From Pseudomonadota bacterium (GTDB taxonomy: Bacteria > Pseudomonadota > Gammaproteobacteria > Steroidobacterales > Steroidobacteraceae): 64,000 nt of DNA. The position numbers and the translations under genes were made by a program. A model generated the notes under the pieces. That model was not told the DNA's origin. It ran no database searches and saw only the letters and a program-made list of their open reading frames with translations. Location of the stretch: assembly GCA_016705325.1 (NCBI GenBank), contig JADIYJ010000003.1:124001-188000 (forward strand), written 5' to 3'. Shown here in pieces: positions 1 to 9,735 of this stretch; the stretch's first letter is position 1; each line of letters opens with the position of its first letter.

Positions 1-596
1 CGCACCGATTCGGCGTCGAGGTGGTTCGTCGGTTCGTCGAGCAGCAGCATGTCGGGCTTCGACAGCAGCAACTGGCAGAGCGCGACGCGGCGGCGTTCAC
101 CGCCCGAGATCTTCGTGACGTCCGCGTCCCAAGGGGGCAGGCGCAAGGCGTCGGCCGCAACCTCGAGCTGACGCTCGAGGTTGTGGCCATCGGTCGCCTG
201 GATAATGGCTTCGAGCCGCGCCTGTTCGGCCGCGATCTTGTCGAAGTCGGCATCGGGTTCGGCATATGCGGCATAAACGGCGTCGAGACCGGTCAGCGCG
301 TCCTTGATGTGCCTGACTGCGATTTCGACGTTGCCGCGCACGTCCTTGGTCGCGTCGAGCTGCGGTTCCTGCGGCAGGAAGCCGATGTTGATGCCGGGCT
401 GCGGCCGCGCTTCACCGTCGAACTCCTTGTCGATGCCCGCCATGATCCGCAGCAGCGTGGACTTGCCGGATCCGTTCAGGCCGAGCACGCCGATCTTGGC
501 GCCCGGGAAGAAGCTCAGGGAGATGTCGCGCAGGATGACCCGCTTCGGGGGTACGACCTTGCCGACGCGATTCATCGTGTAAATGAACTGTGCCAT
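1..596 (-). CDS. ettA: Energy-dependent translational throttle protein EttA (ABC-F ATPase), 5' part only
   Basis: This is the first ~198 codons of EttA, cut by the left edge of the window. EttA is a cytoplasmic ABC-F protein that binds the ribosomal E site and couples elongation to the ATP/ADP ratio. The N-terminus (MAQFIYTMNRVGKVVPPKR) is almost the family consensus. Walker A is GLNGSGKS at residues 39-46. The EttA arm follows at about 95-140, then the SGGERRR signature and the Walker B LLLDEPTNHLD just before the edge. The start ATG is at 596-594. The second ATPase domain lies outside the window. The gene is divergent from the deacetylase-family gene. Orthology is firm because the N-terminal sequence and arm are diagnostic among ABC-F members. 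Confidence 0.96.
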   Translation of the reverse strand, partial: MAQFIYTMNRVGKVVPPKRVILRDISLSFFPGAKIGVLGLNGSGKSTLLRIMAGIDKEFDGEARPQPGINIGFLPQEPQLDATKDVRGNVEIAVRHIKDALTGLDAVYAAYAEPDADFDKIAAEQARLEAIIQATDGHNLERQLEVAADALRLPPWDADVTKISGGERRRVALCQLLLSKPDMLLLDEPTNHLDAESV

Positions 597-768
597 TGGG
601 AAGTATTGCGCTCGTCGTCCGGCGAAGTCGAAAAAGGTCGGCAATTATCGGTCACCAGGGGCGTCGGACGCTACCGCTGCCGCAGGTGTGCTGCTAGGCT
701 GCCCGACATTCCGTTGCAGGGGCCCGCGCCGCTTGACGCAGACCGATCCGCAGTCGCCGCCGGTGCTG

Positions 769-1698
769 ATGGTGGCCAGCGACGCCCTGAGCCGCTATGG
801 CTTCGGCGATGGCCATCCGTTCGGGCCGGACCGGCAGGAGGCTTTCCTGCGCGAGATGCGCCGCAGCCCCGCTTACCTCGAATTGCGCATCGTCGACCCG
901 CGCGTAGCCGAGCGCGACGAGCTGGAAGCGTTTCACCGCCGGGACTACGTCGAACTCGTGGTCCAGAAGTCCGCCGCAGGCCGCGGCTACCTGGACGTGG
1001 GCGACACGCCGGCAACGAAGGGCATCTTCGAGGCATCGAGCCTGGTCGTGGGCGGCACGCTGCTGGCGGTCGAGGAAATCATGAGTGGACGCGCGCGGCG
1101 CGGCTTCATTCCGATCGCCGGGTTGCATCATGCGTCGCGCGCCAATGCAGCGGGATTCTGCGTGTTCAACGATTGCGGCATCGCCATCGAGCTGCTGCGC
1201 ACGCGGCACGGCCTGCGCCGGATCGCGTACGTGGACATCGATGCCCATCACGGCGACGGCGTCTTCTATGCGTTCGAGTCGGACCCCGATGCGCTCTTTG
1301 CCGACATTCACGAGGATGGACGCCATCTTTACCCGGGCACTGGCGCCGCGGAGGAAACCGGCAAGGGCAGTGCCAGCGGCACCAAGCTGAACCTGCCGTT
1401 GCCGCCGGGGGCGGGCGACGAGGACTTTCACCGCGAGTGGCTGAAGATCGAGGCGTACCTGCGGCAGACGCAGCCGGAGTTCATCCTGCTCCAGTGCGGT
1501 GCCGACAGCCTGGAGGGCGATCCCATCACGCATCTGGCTTTCAGCGAGGATGCACACGCACACGCGGCGGCGTCCGTGTGCCGCATCGCCGATGAAATCG
1601 GGCACGGTCGCGTGCTCGCGATGGGTGGCGGCGGGTACAACCGGCAGAATCTCGCGCGCGCGTGGACGCGGGTGGTCGAGGCCCTGGTCGCGAGCTGA
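769..1698 (+). CDS. Histone deacetylase / AcuC-AphA family amidohydrolase
   Basis: A 309-residue zinc amidohydrolase of the bacterial class II-like histone deacetylase superfamily, which removes acetyl groups from acetyl-lysine, acetylpolyamines or similar amides. Visible signatures are GLHHASRANAAGF (tandem catalytic His), DIDAHHGDG (zinc-binding Asp/His) and the late GGGGY turn with the catalytic Tyr. The fold begins with SDALSRYGFGDGHPFGPDR, so I start at the ATG at 769. The frame is open back to 583, and a TTG at 733 with AGGGG upstream is the main alternative, but those extra residues look non-homologous. Substrate is unknown: no acetoin or polyamine genes are adjacent. It converges on the cytochrome gene with 15 bp between stops. 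Confidence 0.9.
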   Translation: MVASDALSRYGFGDGHPFGPDRQEAFLREMRRSPAYLELRIVDPRVAERDELEAFHRRDYVELVVQKSAAGRGYLDVGDTPATKGIFEASSLVVGGTLLAVEEIMSGRARRGFIPIAGLHHASRANAAGFCVFNDCGIAIELLRTRHGLRRIAYVDIDAHHGDGVFYAFESDPDALFADIHEDGRHLYPGTGAAEETGKGSASGTKLNLPLPPGAGDEDFHREWLKIEAYLRQTQPEFILLQCGADSLEGDPITHLAFSEDAHAHAAASVCRIADEIGHGRVLAMGGGGYNRQNLARAWTRVVEALVAS

Positions 1699-1711
1699 GG
1701 CCCTGGTCGCG
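1678..1711. repeat. 15-bp tandem duplication across the deacetylase stop codon
   Basis: GAGGCCCTGGTCGCG occurs at 1678-1692 and again at 1697-1711 (period 19). The first copy encodes the last residues of the deacetylase-family protein; the second lies between its TGA and the stop of the convergent cytochrome gene. It looks like a small local duplication with no obvious function. Confidence 0.6.
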
Positions 1712-1713
1712 GC

Positions 1714-2823
1714 TTAACGCCAGCCTTTGAAGAAACTGCCGTCGGCGAAGTCCCAGAGCAGGCTCAGGTGCCAGCGCGTGTCGTAGGGCTGGTCGCTGAG
1801 CGGAATCTCGGCTCCCAGGCTCAGTGCGACGTGCGCGCCACGGGTGAGCCCGAAGCGCAGTTGTGGCACCACGGTCCACTGCACCGAATCGCCACCGTCG
1901 TCCTCGAACGGCACCGCCGCAGTGAACTCCAGCGCGGGAAAGACGCGCCGCGGCCATTTCGTCCAGCGGTAGTGCATCACGCCCGCGAACTCGGCTTCGC
2001 CGGTGTCCACGTCGTCGACCGGGAGGATCAGGCGTGCGCTCGACTGGAACATCCAGCGCCCGTCGAAGAGCCGGCCGTAGGCAAGGTAAGGGATGACCTC
2101 GTCGGACGCGTCGCCGTCGGTTGGAAAGGCGACGACCACGGCGCCCGACAGGATCGAACGCCGGGCGAGGTTCCAGTGCAGTACCGTCTTGGCGCCGACC
2201 TCGACCTCGGTGATTTCGGCGTCCGTGCCATCGTCCTCGTGGATGACCTCGACGACACCCATCGAACGCTTGCCGAAGCGCTTCTCGATCTCGAGCACGT
2301 TGCGCCAGACGTTGTCGCCGTCGCGCTCGGTCAGCCGTGATTTCCACACGATCTCGTCCTCGGGAAAGGCCTTCTTGGTGCGGATCGGCAGGAAGAAGTT
2401 GAGTTCGCCGGGTGGGTAGGATTCGCTGCCGGGCGCCAGGGTCTTCGCGTAAGCGACGACGTTGCGGACCTGTTGCTCATCGAGCGCGGCTGCCTGGGAG
2501 GGCATGGTGGCCGACAAGCCCAGCGCCTGGCCGCCGTGCGTGACGACGATCTGCCAGTCCTCGGCGGGTTCGCGGCTGTTGAACAGCGGGTCGGACAGGT
2601 CGGCGGGTTGCGGGTCCAGCGCCTTGACGGTTGGATTTTCCGGGTCGGGACGCCCCGTGGGGCCGTGGCAGGCGGCGCAGACGCTCTCGAACGTGCGGCG
2701 GCCGGCCTCGAGGTCTGGAGCGGGTCCCGCGATGGCCAGGGCGGGCAGCAGCGCAAGGACGGTCAACCCGGGCAGCGCTCTGACGAGCCAGGGGACGAGC
2801 ATCGTGCTTCGTGGTGTAGTCAT
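1714..2823 (-). CDS. Secreted c-type cytochrome fused to a beta-rich, outer-membrane-barrel-like domain
   Basis: A 369-residue exported protein. A hydrophobic signal segment (about residues 8-32) is followed by a single-heme cytochrome c domain (about 38-130) with the CAACH heme motif and a candidate distal Met in SATMPSQ. The remaining ~230 residues have alternating hydrophobic/polar strands (for example VVPQLRFGLTRGAHVALSLGAEI) ending near the C-terminus with aromatic residues, as in small outer-membrane barrels of the phenol-degradation transporter type. The combination suggests an electron-transfer protein anchored in, or crossing, the outer membrane; that role is inference. Start ATG at 2823 is chosen because it gives a proper signal peptide; the frame is open upstream to 2892. 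Nothing nearby identifies a redox partner. Confidence 0.82.
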   Translation of the reverse strand: MTTPRSTMLVPWLVRALPGLTVLALLPALAIAGPAPDLEAGRRTFESVCAACHGPTGRPDPENPTVKALDPQPADLSDPLFNSREPAEDWQIVVTHGGQALGLSATMPSQAAALDEQQVRNVVAYAKTLAPGSESYPPGELNFFLPIRTKKAFPEDEIVWKSRLTERDGDNVWRNVLEIEKRFGKRSMGVVEVIHEDDGTDAEITEVEVGAKTVLHWNLARRSILSGAVVVAFPTDGDASDEVIPYLAYGRLFDGRWMFQSSARLILPVDDVDTGEAEFAGVMHYRWTKWPRRVFPALEFTAAVPFEDDGGDSVQWTVVPQLRFGLTRGAHVALSLGAEIPLSDQPYDTRWHLSLLWDFADGSFFKGWR

Positions 2824-2951
2824 GGCACCGGTCCCTTTGGTTCGCCCGCTGCCGGGGAATCTCGTCGACACCCTAGCGCCGCCGACGGTCACGCGCGCTC
2901 GGTAGTTTCCGTGATCGGCTACAATTGCCAGTCCCCGACCGTGGAGAGCAC

Positions 2952-4208
2952 ATGTTTCCCGCCAGCATGACTATCGCCGGGTTCGATCCCGAACTCGCGG
3001 CTGCGATCGATCACGAGCGCGTCCGCCAGGAAGATCACATCGAGCTGATCGCTTCCGAGAACTACGCCACTCCGCGCGTGCTCGAGGCCCAGGGCTCCGT
3101 GCTCACCAACAAGTACGCCGAAGGTTATCCGGGCAAGCGCTACTACGGCGGCTGCGAATACGTCGACGTCGCCGAGCAGCTCGCGATCGACCGCGCGAAA
3201 AAGCTCTTCGGCGCCGCGTTTGCCAACGTCCAGCCGCACTCCGGTTCGCAGGCGAACGCCGCCGCGTTCCTCGCGCTGATGAAGCCTGGCGACACGCTGC
3301 TCGGCATGAGCCTCGACCACGGTGGTCACCTCACGCACGGTGCCAAGGTCAACTTCTCCGGCAAGATCTTCAACGCCGTGCAGTACGGGCTCGATCCGGC
3401 CACCGGCGAGATCGATTACGCGCAGGTCGAGCGCCTCGCGCGCGAGCACAAGCCGAAGATGATCATCGCGGGCTTCTCCGCGTATTCGCGCATCCTCGAT
3501 TTTCCGCGCTTCCGGCAGATCGCCGATGCCGTGGGCGCGTACTTCCTCTGCGACATGGCGCACGTCGCCGGCCTGGTCGCAGCGGGCGTGTACCCCAACC
3601 CGGTGCCCCTGGCCGACGTCGTCACCACCACCACGCACAAGACGCTGCGCGGTCCGCGCGGCGGCCTGATCCTCGCCCGCGAGAACGATGAGATCACGAA
3701 GAAGCTCAATTCGATGATCTTCCCCGGCACGCAGGGCGGCCCGCTGATGCACGTCATCGCGGCCAAGGCCGTGGCGTTCCTCGAAGCGATGCAGCCGGAG
3801 TTCGTGGACTACCAGAGGCAGGTCGTCGCCAACGCGCGCGAGATGTGCAAGGTCTTCCAGCAGCGCGGCATCAGGATCGTCTCCGGCGGCACCGACAACC
3901 ACCTGTTCCTGGTCGACCTGTCCGACAAGGACGTGACGGGCAAGGAAGCGGACGCCGCGCTCGGTCGTGCCCACATCACGGTCAACAAGAACTCGGTGCC
4001 GAACGATCCGCGCCCGCCGATGGTGTCGAGCGGCATCCGCATCGGTACGCCGGCGGTCACGACCCGCGGCTTCAAGGAGGCGGAGGTGGCGCAGCTTGCT
4101 CATTGGATAGCGGACGTGCTCACCCACCCGAACGACGAAGCCGTGATCGCCAGGACACGCACGGCGGTCGAAGAGATTTGCCGCCGCTTCCCGGTGTACG
4201 GCCGCTGA
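2952..4208 (+). CDS. glyA: Serine hydroxymethyltransferase
   Basis: A 418-residue PLP enzyme converting serine plus tetrahydrofolate to glycine plus 5,10-methylene-THF, the main one-carbon source of the cytosol. The PLP lysine is in TTTTHKTLRGPRGG and the N-terminal ELIASENYATP block is intact. Start ATG 2952 has GGAGAG nine bases upstream and yields the standard E. coli-like N-terminus; an in-frame start at 2925 has no ribosome site. A TACAAT -10 element lies at 2920-2925. nrdR follows after 38 bp, a common glyA-nrdR-rib arrangement in gammaproteobacteria. Family and function are certain. Confidence 0.98.
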   Translation: MFPASMTIAGFDPELAAAIDHERVRQEDHIELIASENYATPRVLEAQGSVLTNKYAEGYPGKRYYGGCEYVDVAEQLAIDRAKKLFGAAFANVQPHSGSQANAAAFLALMKPGDTLLGMSLDHGGHLTHGAKVNFSGKIFNAVQYGLDPATGEIDYAQVERLAREHKPKMIIAGFSAYSRILDFPRFRQIADAVGAYFLCDMAHVAGLVAAGVYPNPVPLADVVTTTTHKTLRGPRGGLILARENDEITKKLNSMIFPGTQGGPLMHVIAAKAVAFLEAMQPEFVDYQRQVVANAREMCKVFQQRGIRIVSGGTDNHLFLVDLSDKDVTGKEADAALGRAHITVNKNSVPNDPRPPMVSSGIRIGTPAVTTRGFKEAEVAQLAHWIADVLTHPNDEAVIARTRTAVEEICRRFPVYGR

Positions 4209-4246
4209 GCGCGGGCTGAGCGGGCAGCAGGGCAGGAGGCCGTCCG

Positions 4247-4807
4247 GTGTACTGTCCGTTCTGCTCGTTCGAGGAAACGAAGGTCATCGACTCCCGCCTG
4301 TCCGGCGAGGGGCAGCAGGTGCGCCGCCGCCGCGAATGCCTGCGCTGCGGTGAGCGCTTCACCACCTTCGAGTCCGCCGAACTCGTCATGCCACGCGTCG
4401 TGAAGAGCGATGCGACGCGCGAACCGTTCGACGAAGCGAAGCTGCGCTCGGGCATGGTGAAGGCGCTCGAGAAACGACCCGTGGCGATCGAAGCCGTCGA
4501 TGCCGCCGTGAATCACGTCTGCCACAAGCTGCGCACGCTCGGCGAGCGCGAAGTGCCGGCGCGGCTGATCGGCGAACTCGTGATGGACGAACTGCACCAG
4601 CTCGACGAAGTCGCCTATGTCCGCTTCGCCTCCGTCTACCGCAGCTTCCAGGATGTCGACGCGTTTCGGGAAGAAATCGACAAGCTGCGGCACCGGCGGC
4701 CGCGCTCCGCCGAAGAGCTGCAGCTCGGGCTCTGGTCCGGTGCCGACGCAACGCCGATGGTGGTACCGCCGGGCGGCAACGGCAACAACGCAGCGGGCAA
4801 GAAGTAG
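4247..4807 (+). CDS. nrdR: Transcriptional repressor NrdR
   Basis: A 186-residue repressor of ribonucleotide reductase genes that senses ATP/dATP. It has the N-terminal zinc ribbon (CPFC ... CLRCGERFTTFE) followed by an ATP-cone (about residues 49-139). The C-terminal tail beyond residue 150 is longer than the usual ~150-residue NrdR and is low complexity (GGNGNNAAGKK). The start is GTG at 4247, set by CAGGAGG at 4233-4239 and by the family start M-x-CPFC. It heads the riboflavin operon, 12 bp before ribD. Confidence 0.97.
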   Translation: MYCPFCSFEETKVIDSRLSGEGQQVRRRRECLRCGERFTTFESAELVMPRVVKSDATREPFDEAKLRSGMVKALEKRPVAIEAVDAAVNHVCHKLRTLGEREVPARLIGELVMDELHQLDEVAYVRFASVYRSFQDVDAFREEIDKLRHRRPRSAEELQLGLWSGADATPMVVPPGGNGNNAAGKK

Positions 4808-4819
4808 ATTGAGCCCCGG

Positions 4820-5956
4820 ATGACCGCCAACCCAGACGCGATCGACCACGTCCACATGGCACGAGCGCTGCAGCTTGCCGCGCTGGGAAGGAATTCGACG
4901 GCGCCGAATCCCACCGTGGGTTGCGTGCTGCTCGATGCAACCGGTGTGGTGGCGGGAGAGGGCTGGCACCAGCGCGCGGGTCAGCCGCACGCCGAAGTGC
5001 TGGCATTGCGCGGCGCAGCAATCCGTGCACGCGGCGGCACGGCGTACGTCACGCTCGAGCCGTGTTCGCACTACGGGCGCACGCCGCCCTGCGCCGATGC
5101 CCTGATCGAGGCGGGGCTGCGCAGGGTCGTGGCGGCGATGCAGGACCCCAACCCGCGTGTCGCGGGCGATGGCCTGCGCAAGCTGGAGGCTGCCGGCATC
5201 GTCACGGTCATTGGCGTGCTCGAACGCGAGGCGCGCGAGCTGAATCGAGGCTTCGTCGCGCGCATGTCGCGGGGACGGCCCTGGGTGACGGTGAAGCTGG
5301 GCAGCAGTGCCGACGGCCGCACGGCGCTGGCCGACGGCTCCAGCCAGTGGATCACGTCGGAGTCCGCCCGCGCCGACGTGCAGCGTCTGCGGGCGCGCGC
5401 ATCGGCGATCGTCACCGGTATCGGCACGGCACTCGCGGACGATCCCGCACTGACCGTTCGTGATCGCACACTGGACCTGGGCGGTCGCGTTCCGCTGCGC
5501 GTCGTGCTCGATTCCCGCGGGCGCTTCGAACCCGGCCTGCAGCTGGCGCGCGATGGCCTGCCCACTCTGGTGTTCAGTTCGAAGGCGGGCGTTCAATCGC
5601 TCGCTCACCTCGCTGAAGCCAGGCCGGCGGCTCTGCAGTTCGAGCCCATGCCAGCGGATTCGGCAGGGCAAATCGACCTGGACGCGATGCTGCGGCGCCT
5701 GGCTGCGCTCGAATGCAACGAGGTGCTGGTGGAGGCCGGTCCGCGACTCGCGGGCAGTTTCCTGGCGGCCGGCCTCGCTGACGAAATCGTGCTGTATATC
5801 GCGCCAACCATCCTCGGCGACACGGCGCAGCCCGCCTTTGTTCTGCCGCAGCCGCTGCGCGCGCTTGCGGAGCGACCGCAGTATTCCTATCACGACGTGC
5901 GGCAAGTCGGGCCAGACCTCCGACTGACGCTGCGTCCGCTGGAGACCCGACCTTAA
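4820..5956 (+). CDS. ribD: Bifunctional riboflavin deaminase/reductase RibD
   Basis: A 378-residue two-domain enzyme performing steps 2 and 3 of riboflavin synthesis: deamination of the GTP-derived pyrimidine, then NADPH reduction of the ribosyl group. The deaminase domain (1-145) has the HAEVLAL catalytic motif and the zinc ligands in EPCSHYGRTPPC. The reductase domain follows from about residue 150 (WVTVKLGSSADGRTAL, then the VEAGPRLAGSF block). The stop TAA shares its last A with the ribE ATG, implying translational coupling. Confidence 0.98.
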   Translation: MTANPDAIDHVHMARALQLAALGRNSTAPNPTVGCVLLDATGVVAGEGWHQRAGQPHAEVLALRGAAIRARGGTAYVTLEPCSHYGRTPPCADALIEAGLRRVVAAMQDPNPRVAGDGLRKLEAAGIVTVIGVLEREARELNRGFVARMSRGRPWVTVKLGSSADGRTALADGSSQWITSESARADVQRLRARASAIVTGIGTALADDPALTVRDRTLDLGGRVPLRVVLDSRGRFEPGLQLARDGLPTLVFSSKAGVQSLAHLAEARPAALQFEPMPADSAGQIDLDAMLRRLAALECNEVLVEAGPRLAGSFLAAGLADEIVLYIAPTILGDTAQPAFVLPQPLRALAERPQYSYHDVRQVGPDLRLTLRPLETRP

Positions 5957-6555
5957 TGTTTACTGGAATCGTGCAGGGTGTTGCGACGGTGCGTGCGATC
6001 GAGCCGCACGGCGGCGACGTCACCCTGGTGTTCGATACGGCCGGAATCTCGCTCGCCGACATCGAACTCGGCGGCAGCATCGCCGTCAGCGGGGTTTGCC
6101 TGACGGCAACCCGGTTTGACGCCGCGAGCTTCGCGGCGGACGTCTCGCGCGAAACACTTTCGCTCACGACGCTCGGCGACCGGGTCGTCGGCAGTCGCGT
6201 GAACCTGGAGAAGGCCCTGCTGGCCGGGCAGGCGCTGGGCGGTCATTACGTCACGGGCCACGTGGACGGGGTGGGGGAGATGGTCTCGCGTCACGACGAT
6301 GCGCGTTCGGTGCGGATGGAATTCCAGGTCCCGTCCGAACTGGCGCGTTACGTTGCCCGCAAGGGTTCGATCTGCATCGACGGCGTCAGCCTTACCGTGA
6401 ACGGTGCCAGGGGCGATCGCTTCGACGTGAACCTCGTGCCACACACCCTTGAAGTCACGACGCTGGGTGGCCTGCAGTCAGGCAGCCGGGTGAATCTCGA
6501 GGTCGACATCATCGCGCGCTATGTCGAACGGATGATGCACCCCGACCTGAACTGA
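5956..6555 (+). CDS. ribE: Riboflavin synthase, alpha chain
   Basis: A 199-residue riboflavin synthase (called ribC in E. coli naming) that dismutates two 6,7-dimethyl-8-ribityllumazine molecules to riboflavin. It starts with the invariant MFTGIVQG and shows the two internally similar barrels: the first ~95 residues (GVCLTA) and the second from GGHYVTGHVDGVG onward (GVSLTVN). The ATG overlaps the ribD stop by one base. About 125 bp separate it from ribBX. Confidence 0.98.
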   Translation: MFTGIVQGVATVRAIEPHGGDVTLVFDTAGISLADIELGGSIAVSGVCLTATRFDAASFAADVSRETLSLTTLGDRVVGSRVNLEKALLAGQALGGHYVTGHVDGVGEMVSRHDDARSVRMEFQVPSELARYVARKGSICIDGVSLTVNGARGDRFDVNLVPHTLEVTTLGGLQSGSRVNLEVDIIARYVERMMHPDLN

Positions 6556-6638
6556 GCCTGTTGCCGGCCGTGCCGCCGTGGATCCCGCCCCCTGCTAAAC
6601 TGCGCGCCGCGACGGCGGATCGAGCGCCGCCCATTTAT

Positions 6639-6661
6639 ATTGAAAACCATTATAATTCAAT
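6639..6661. promoter_or_regulatory. AT-rich inverted repeat in front of ribBX
   Basis: ATTGAA at 6639-6644 and its reverse complement TTCAAT at 6656-6661 are separated by 11 bp that include TATAAT (6651-6656). The island is strikingly AT-rich within GC-rich surroundings and ends 20 bp before the ribBX start codon. It may be an operator overlapping a promoter. It does not fit the E. coli Fur consensus, and the 125-bp gap shows no FMN-riboswitch-like structure. Confidence 0.4.
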
Positions 6662-6680
6662 GATCTAGGTGCTCTTTGCA

Positions 6681-7784
<1,104 letters not shown>

Positions 7785-7798
7785 GGAGCAGACTCGAG

Positions 7799-8275
7799 AT
7801 GGACAATATCCGCACCTTGCAGGGCGACGTCATCGCGCGCGACCTGCGCATCGCCATCATCGCCTCGCGGTTCAACGACGCGATCGTCGACAACCTCGTG
7901 CGCGGCGCGGTGGACGCGCTGCTGCGTCACGGCGCCAGCGAAAAGCAGCTCGAGATCATCCGCGTTCCTGGCGCTTACGACCTGCCCTACGTCGCGCGAC
8001 GCGTCGCGGCGTCGAAGCGCTGCGACGCCATCGTCGCACTGGGCGCAGTGATCCGCGGCGCCACGCCGCACTTCGATTACGTCTGCAGCCAGTGTGCCTC
8101 GGGTCTCGCGCGCGCCGCGGACGATACCGGCGTGCCGATCGCATTCGGCGTCCTGACGACTGACACCATCGAGCAGGCAGTGGAACGGGCCGGCACCAAG
8201 GCGGGCAACAAGGGCGCCGATGCCGCTCTGGTGGCGATCGAACTGGCAAACCTGATGCGCCGGCTGGACGTCTGA
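7799..8275 (+). CDS. ribH: 6,7-dimethyl-8-ribityllumazine synthase
   Basis: A 158-residue lumazine synthase that condenses the RibD-pathway pyrimidine with the RibB product. Family motifs visible are RFNDAIVDNLV near the N-terminus, VPGAYDLP (substrate loop), ALGAVIRGATPHFDYV with the catalytic His, and FGVLTTDTIEQA. Such proteins assemble into pentamers or icosahedral 60-mers. It begins 14 bp after ribBX and ends 2 bp before nusB, so it sits inside the operon. Confidence 0.98.
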   Translation: MDNIRTLQGDVIARDLRIAIIASRFNDAIVDNLVRGAVDALLRHGASEKQLEIIRVPGAYDLPYVARRVAASKRCDAIVALGAVIRGATPHFDYVCSQCASGLARAADDTGVPIAFGVLTTDTIEQAVERAGTKAGNKGADAALVAIELANLMRRLDV

Positions 8276-8277
8276 GA

Positions 8278-8748
8278 ATGACGCGACCCCGCGGCGACCG
8301 TTCCGGAAGAGCGCGCAGCCTGTCGCGCCGGCTCGCGCTGCAGGCGCTCTACCAGTGGCAGATGACCGGCCAGTCGTTGCCGGAGCTGCGCAACCAGTAC
8401 GCCTGCGACGAAGGTTATGCCGAGGTCGATCCGGAATACTTCCAGCAGCTGCTGCAGGGCGTGATCGACGATTCCGCCGCACTCGACGGCATGATCGGGG
8501 AGTGGCTCGATCGGCCGGTGGCGCAGCTCGATCCGGTCGAGCACGCGGTGCTGCTGCTCGGCGTCGAAGAACTCCGCATGCACGTCGAAGTGCCGTACAA
8601 GGTGGTGCTGAACGAGTGCGTCGAACTCACCAAGAAGTTCGGGGCGACCGACGGCCACAAGTTCATCAACGCGGTGCTCGATCGCGCTGCGCGCCAGTTG
8701 CGCGCGACCGAGCAGCAGGCCACGGCGCGACGCTCGCCGGGCAAGTAA
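8278..8748 (+). CDS. nusB: Transcription antitermination factor NusB
   Basis: A 156-residue all-helical NusB, which pairs with S10 (NusE) to bind boxA RNA in rRNA antitermination. Family hallmarks are RRLALQALYQWQ at the N-terminus, LDPVEHAVLLLGVEEL in the middle, and VVLNECVELTKKFGATDGHKFINAVLD near the end. The ATG is 2 bp after the ribH stop; ribH-nusB coupling is typical of Proteobacteria. The last ~15 residues are a polar tail. Confidence 0.98.
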   Translation: MTRPRGDRSGRARSLSRRLALQALYQWQMTGQSLPELRNQYACDEGYAEVDPEYFQQLLQGVIDDSAALDGMIGEWLDRPVAQLDPVEHAVLLLGVEELRMHVEVPYKVVLNECVELTKKFGATDGHKFINAVLDRAARQLRATEQQATARRSPGK

Positions 8749-8775
8749 CGGCACCGCCCGAACCCCGGAGCAGCC

Positions 8776-9735
8776 GTGCCCCTCGGTGAGTTCGACATCA
8801 TCGCCCGCTACTTCTCGCGCAGTTCGCGGCGCAGCGACGTCCTGCTCGGCGTGGGCGACGACGCTGCCTTGCTGACGCCGGCTCCGGGTCAGGTCCTGGT
8901 GGCCGCGACGGATACGCTGGTCGAAGGCCGCCACTTCCTGCCGGGTGCGCCCGCCGACGCAATCGGGCATCAGGCGCTGGCCGTGAATCTGAGCGATCTG
9001 GCCGCGATGGGCGCCGAGCCCGCATGGGCGTTGCTTTCACTTTCGATGCCGCGCTCCGACGAACGCTGGCTCGCAGGTTTCGCGGACGGCTTGTTTGCGC
9101 TGGCCGAACGACACGGCGTTGCACTCGTCGGCGGCGATACGGTATCGGGCCCGCTCGTCGTCACAGTCGAAGTGCTGGGATTCGTGCCGCCCGCCGTGGT
9201 ACTGCGGCGCTCGGGTGCGCGAGCGGGCGACCTCATCATCGTCTCCGGCGCACCGGGCGTGGCTGCGGCCGGGCTCGAGGAGCTGCAATCGGGCCGGGCA
9301 ACGTTCGAGTCGAAGGACGCCCGCGTGCGTCGCTTCCTGCGTGCCGAACCGCGGCTGGCCCTGGGGCGCGCGCTGCGGGGTTTCGCCACGGCTGCGATGG
9401 ACGTCTCGGATGGGTTACTCGGCGACCTCGGCAAGCTCGCGCGTTCGAGCGGCGTGGGTGCGTGCATCGAGCTCGAGCGTCTGCCCCTGGCACCCGAACT
9501 CGCGGCGTATCCACTGGCCGAGCAGGAGCGCCTGGTGCTGCACGGCGGCGACGACTACGAACTGCTGTTTACGCTGCCCGCCGATCACTTCGGGCACATC
9601 GCGCAACTCGCCGAGGCCGGTGGCTGCAGACTGCGGTGTCTCGGCTCGATGGTGCAGGGCGAGGGCGTCGAGTGCCGTCGTGACGGCGCGCGCGTCAGTG
9701 TCGCGGGGAAAGGCTATGACCATTTCGCCTCCTGA
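8776..9735 (+). CDS. thiL: Thiamine-monophosphate kinase
   Basis: A 319-residue ThiL that phosphorylates thiamine monophosphate to the cofactor thiamine diphosphate. It has the PurM/ThiL fold with GVGDDAALL (Mg-ATP binding), DTLVEGRHF, LSDLAAMGAEPAW and MDVSDGLLGDL (the second nucleotide-binding Asp cluster). The start is GTG at 8776 with GGAG six bases upstream, and the MPLGEFDIIARYF beginning matches the family. Its 3' end overlaps pgpA by 20 bp. Confidence 0.97.
   Translation: MPLGEFDIIARYFSRSSRRSDVLLGVGDDAALLTPAPGQVLVAATDTLVEGRHFLPGAPADAIGHQALAVNLSDLAAMGAEPAWALLSLSMPRSDERWLAGFADGLFALAERHGVALVGGDTVSGPLVVTVEVLGFVPPAVVLRRSGARAGDLIIVSGAPGVAAAGLEELQSGRATFESKDARVRRFLRAEPRLALGRALRGFATAAMDVSDGLLGDLGKLARSSGVGACIELERLPLAPELAAYPLAEQERLVLHGGDDYELLFTLPADHFGHIAQLAEAGGCRLRCLGSMVQGEGVECRRDGARVSVAGKGYDHFAS

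Noticed and set aside
21..1595. Long plus-strand frame over ettA and the deacetylase gene
   Set aside because: It is antisense to ettA and out of frame with the deacetylase; the Arg/Ala-rich product is typical of shadow frames in GC-rich DNA. Many other long opposite-strand frames (2919-4127, 4100-5905, 30445-32517) were dropped for the same reason.
6639..6661. Fur box in the AT-rich island before ribBX
   Set aside because: The inverted repeat ATTGAA/TTCAAT does not align acceptably with the GATAAT-based Fur consensus in either orientation.
6556..6680. FMN riboswitch before ribBX
   Set aside because: The gap is about 125 bp and lacks the conserved helices and AGGGCG-type blocks of the RFN element; only a short AT-rich palindrome is present.
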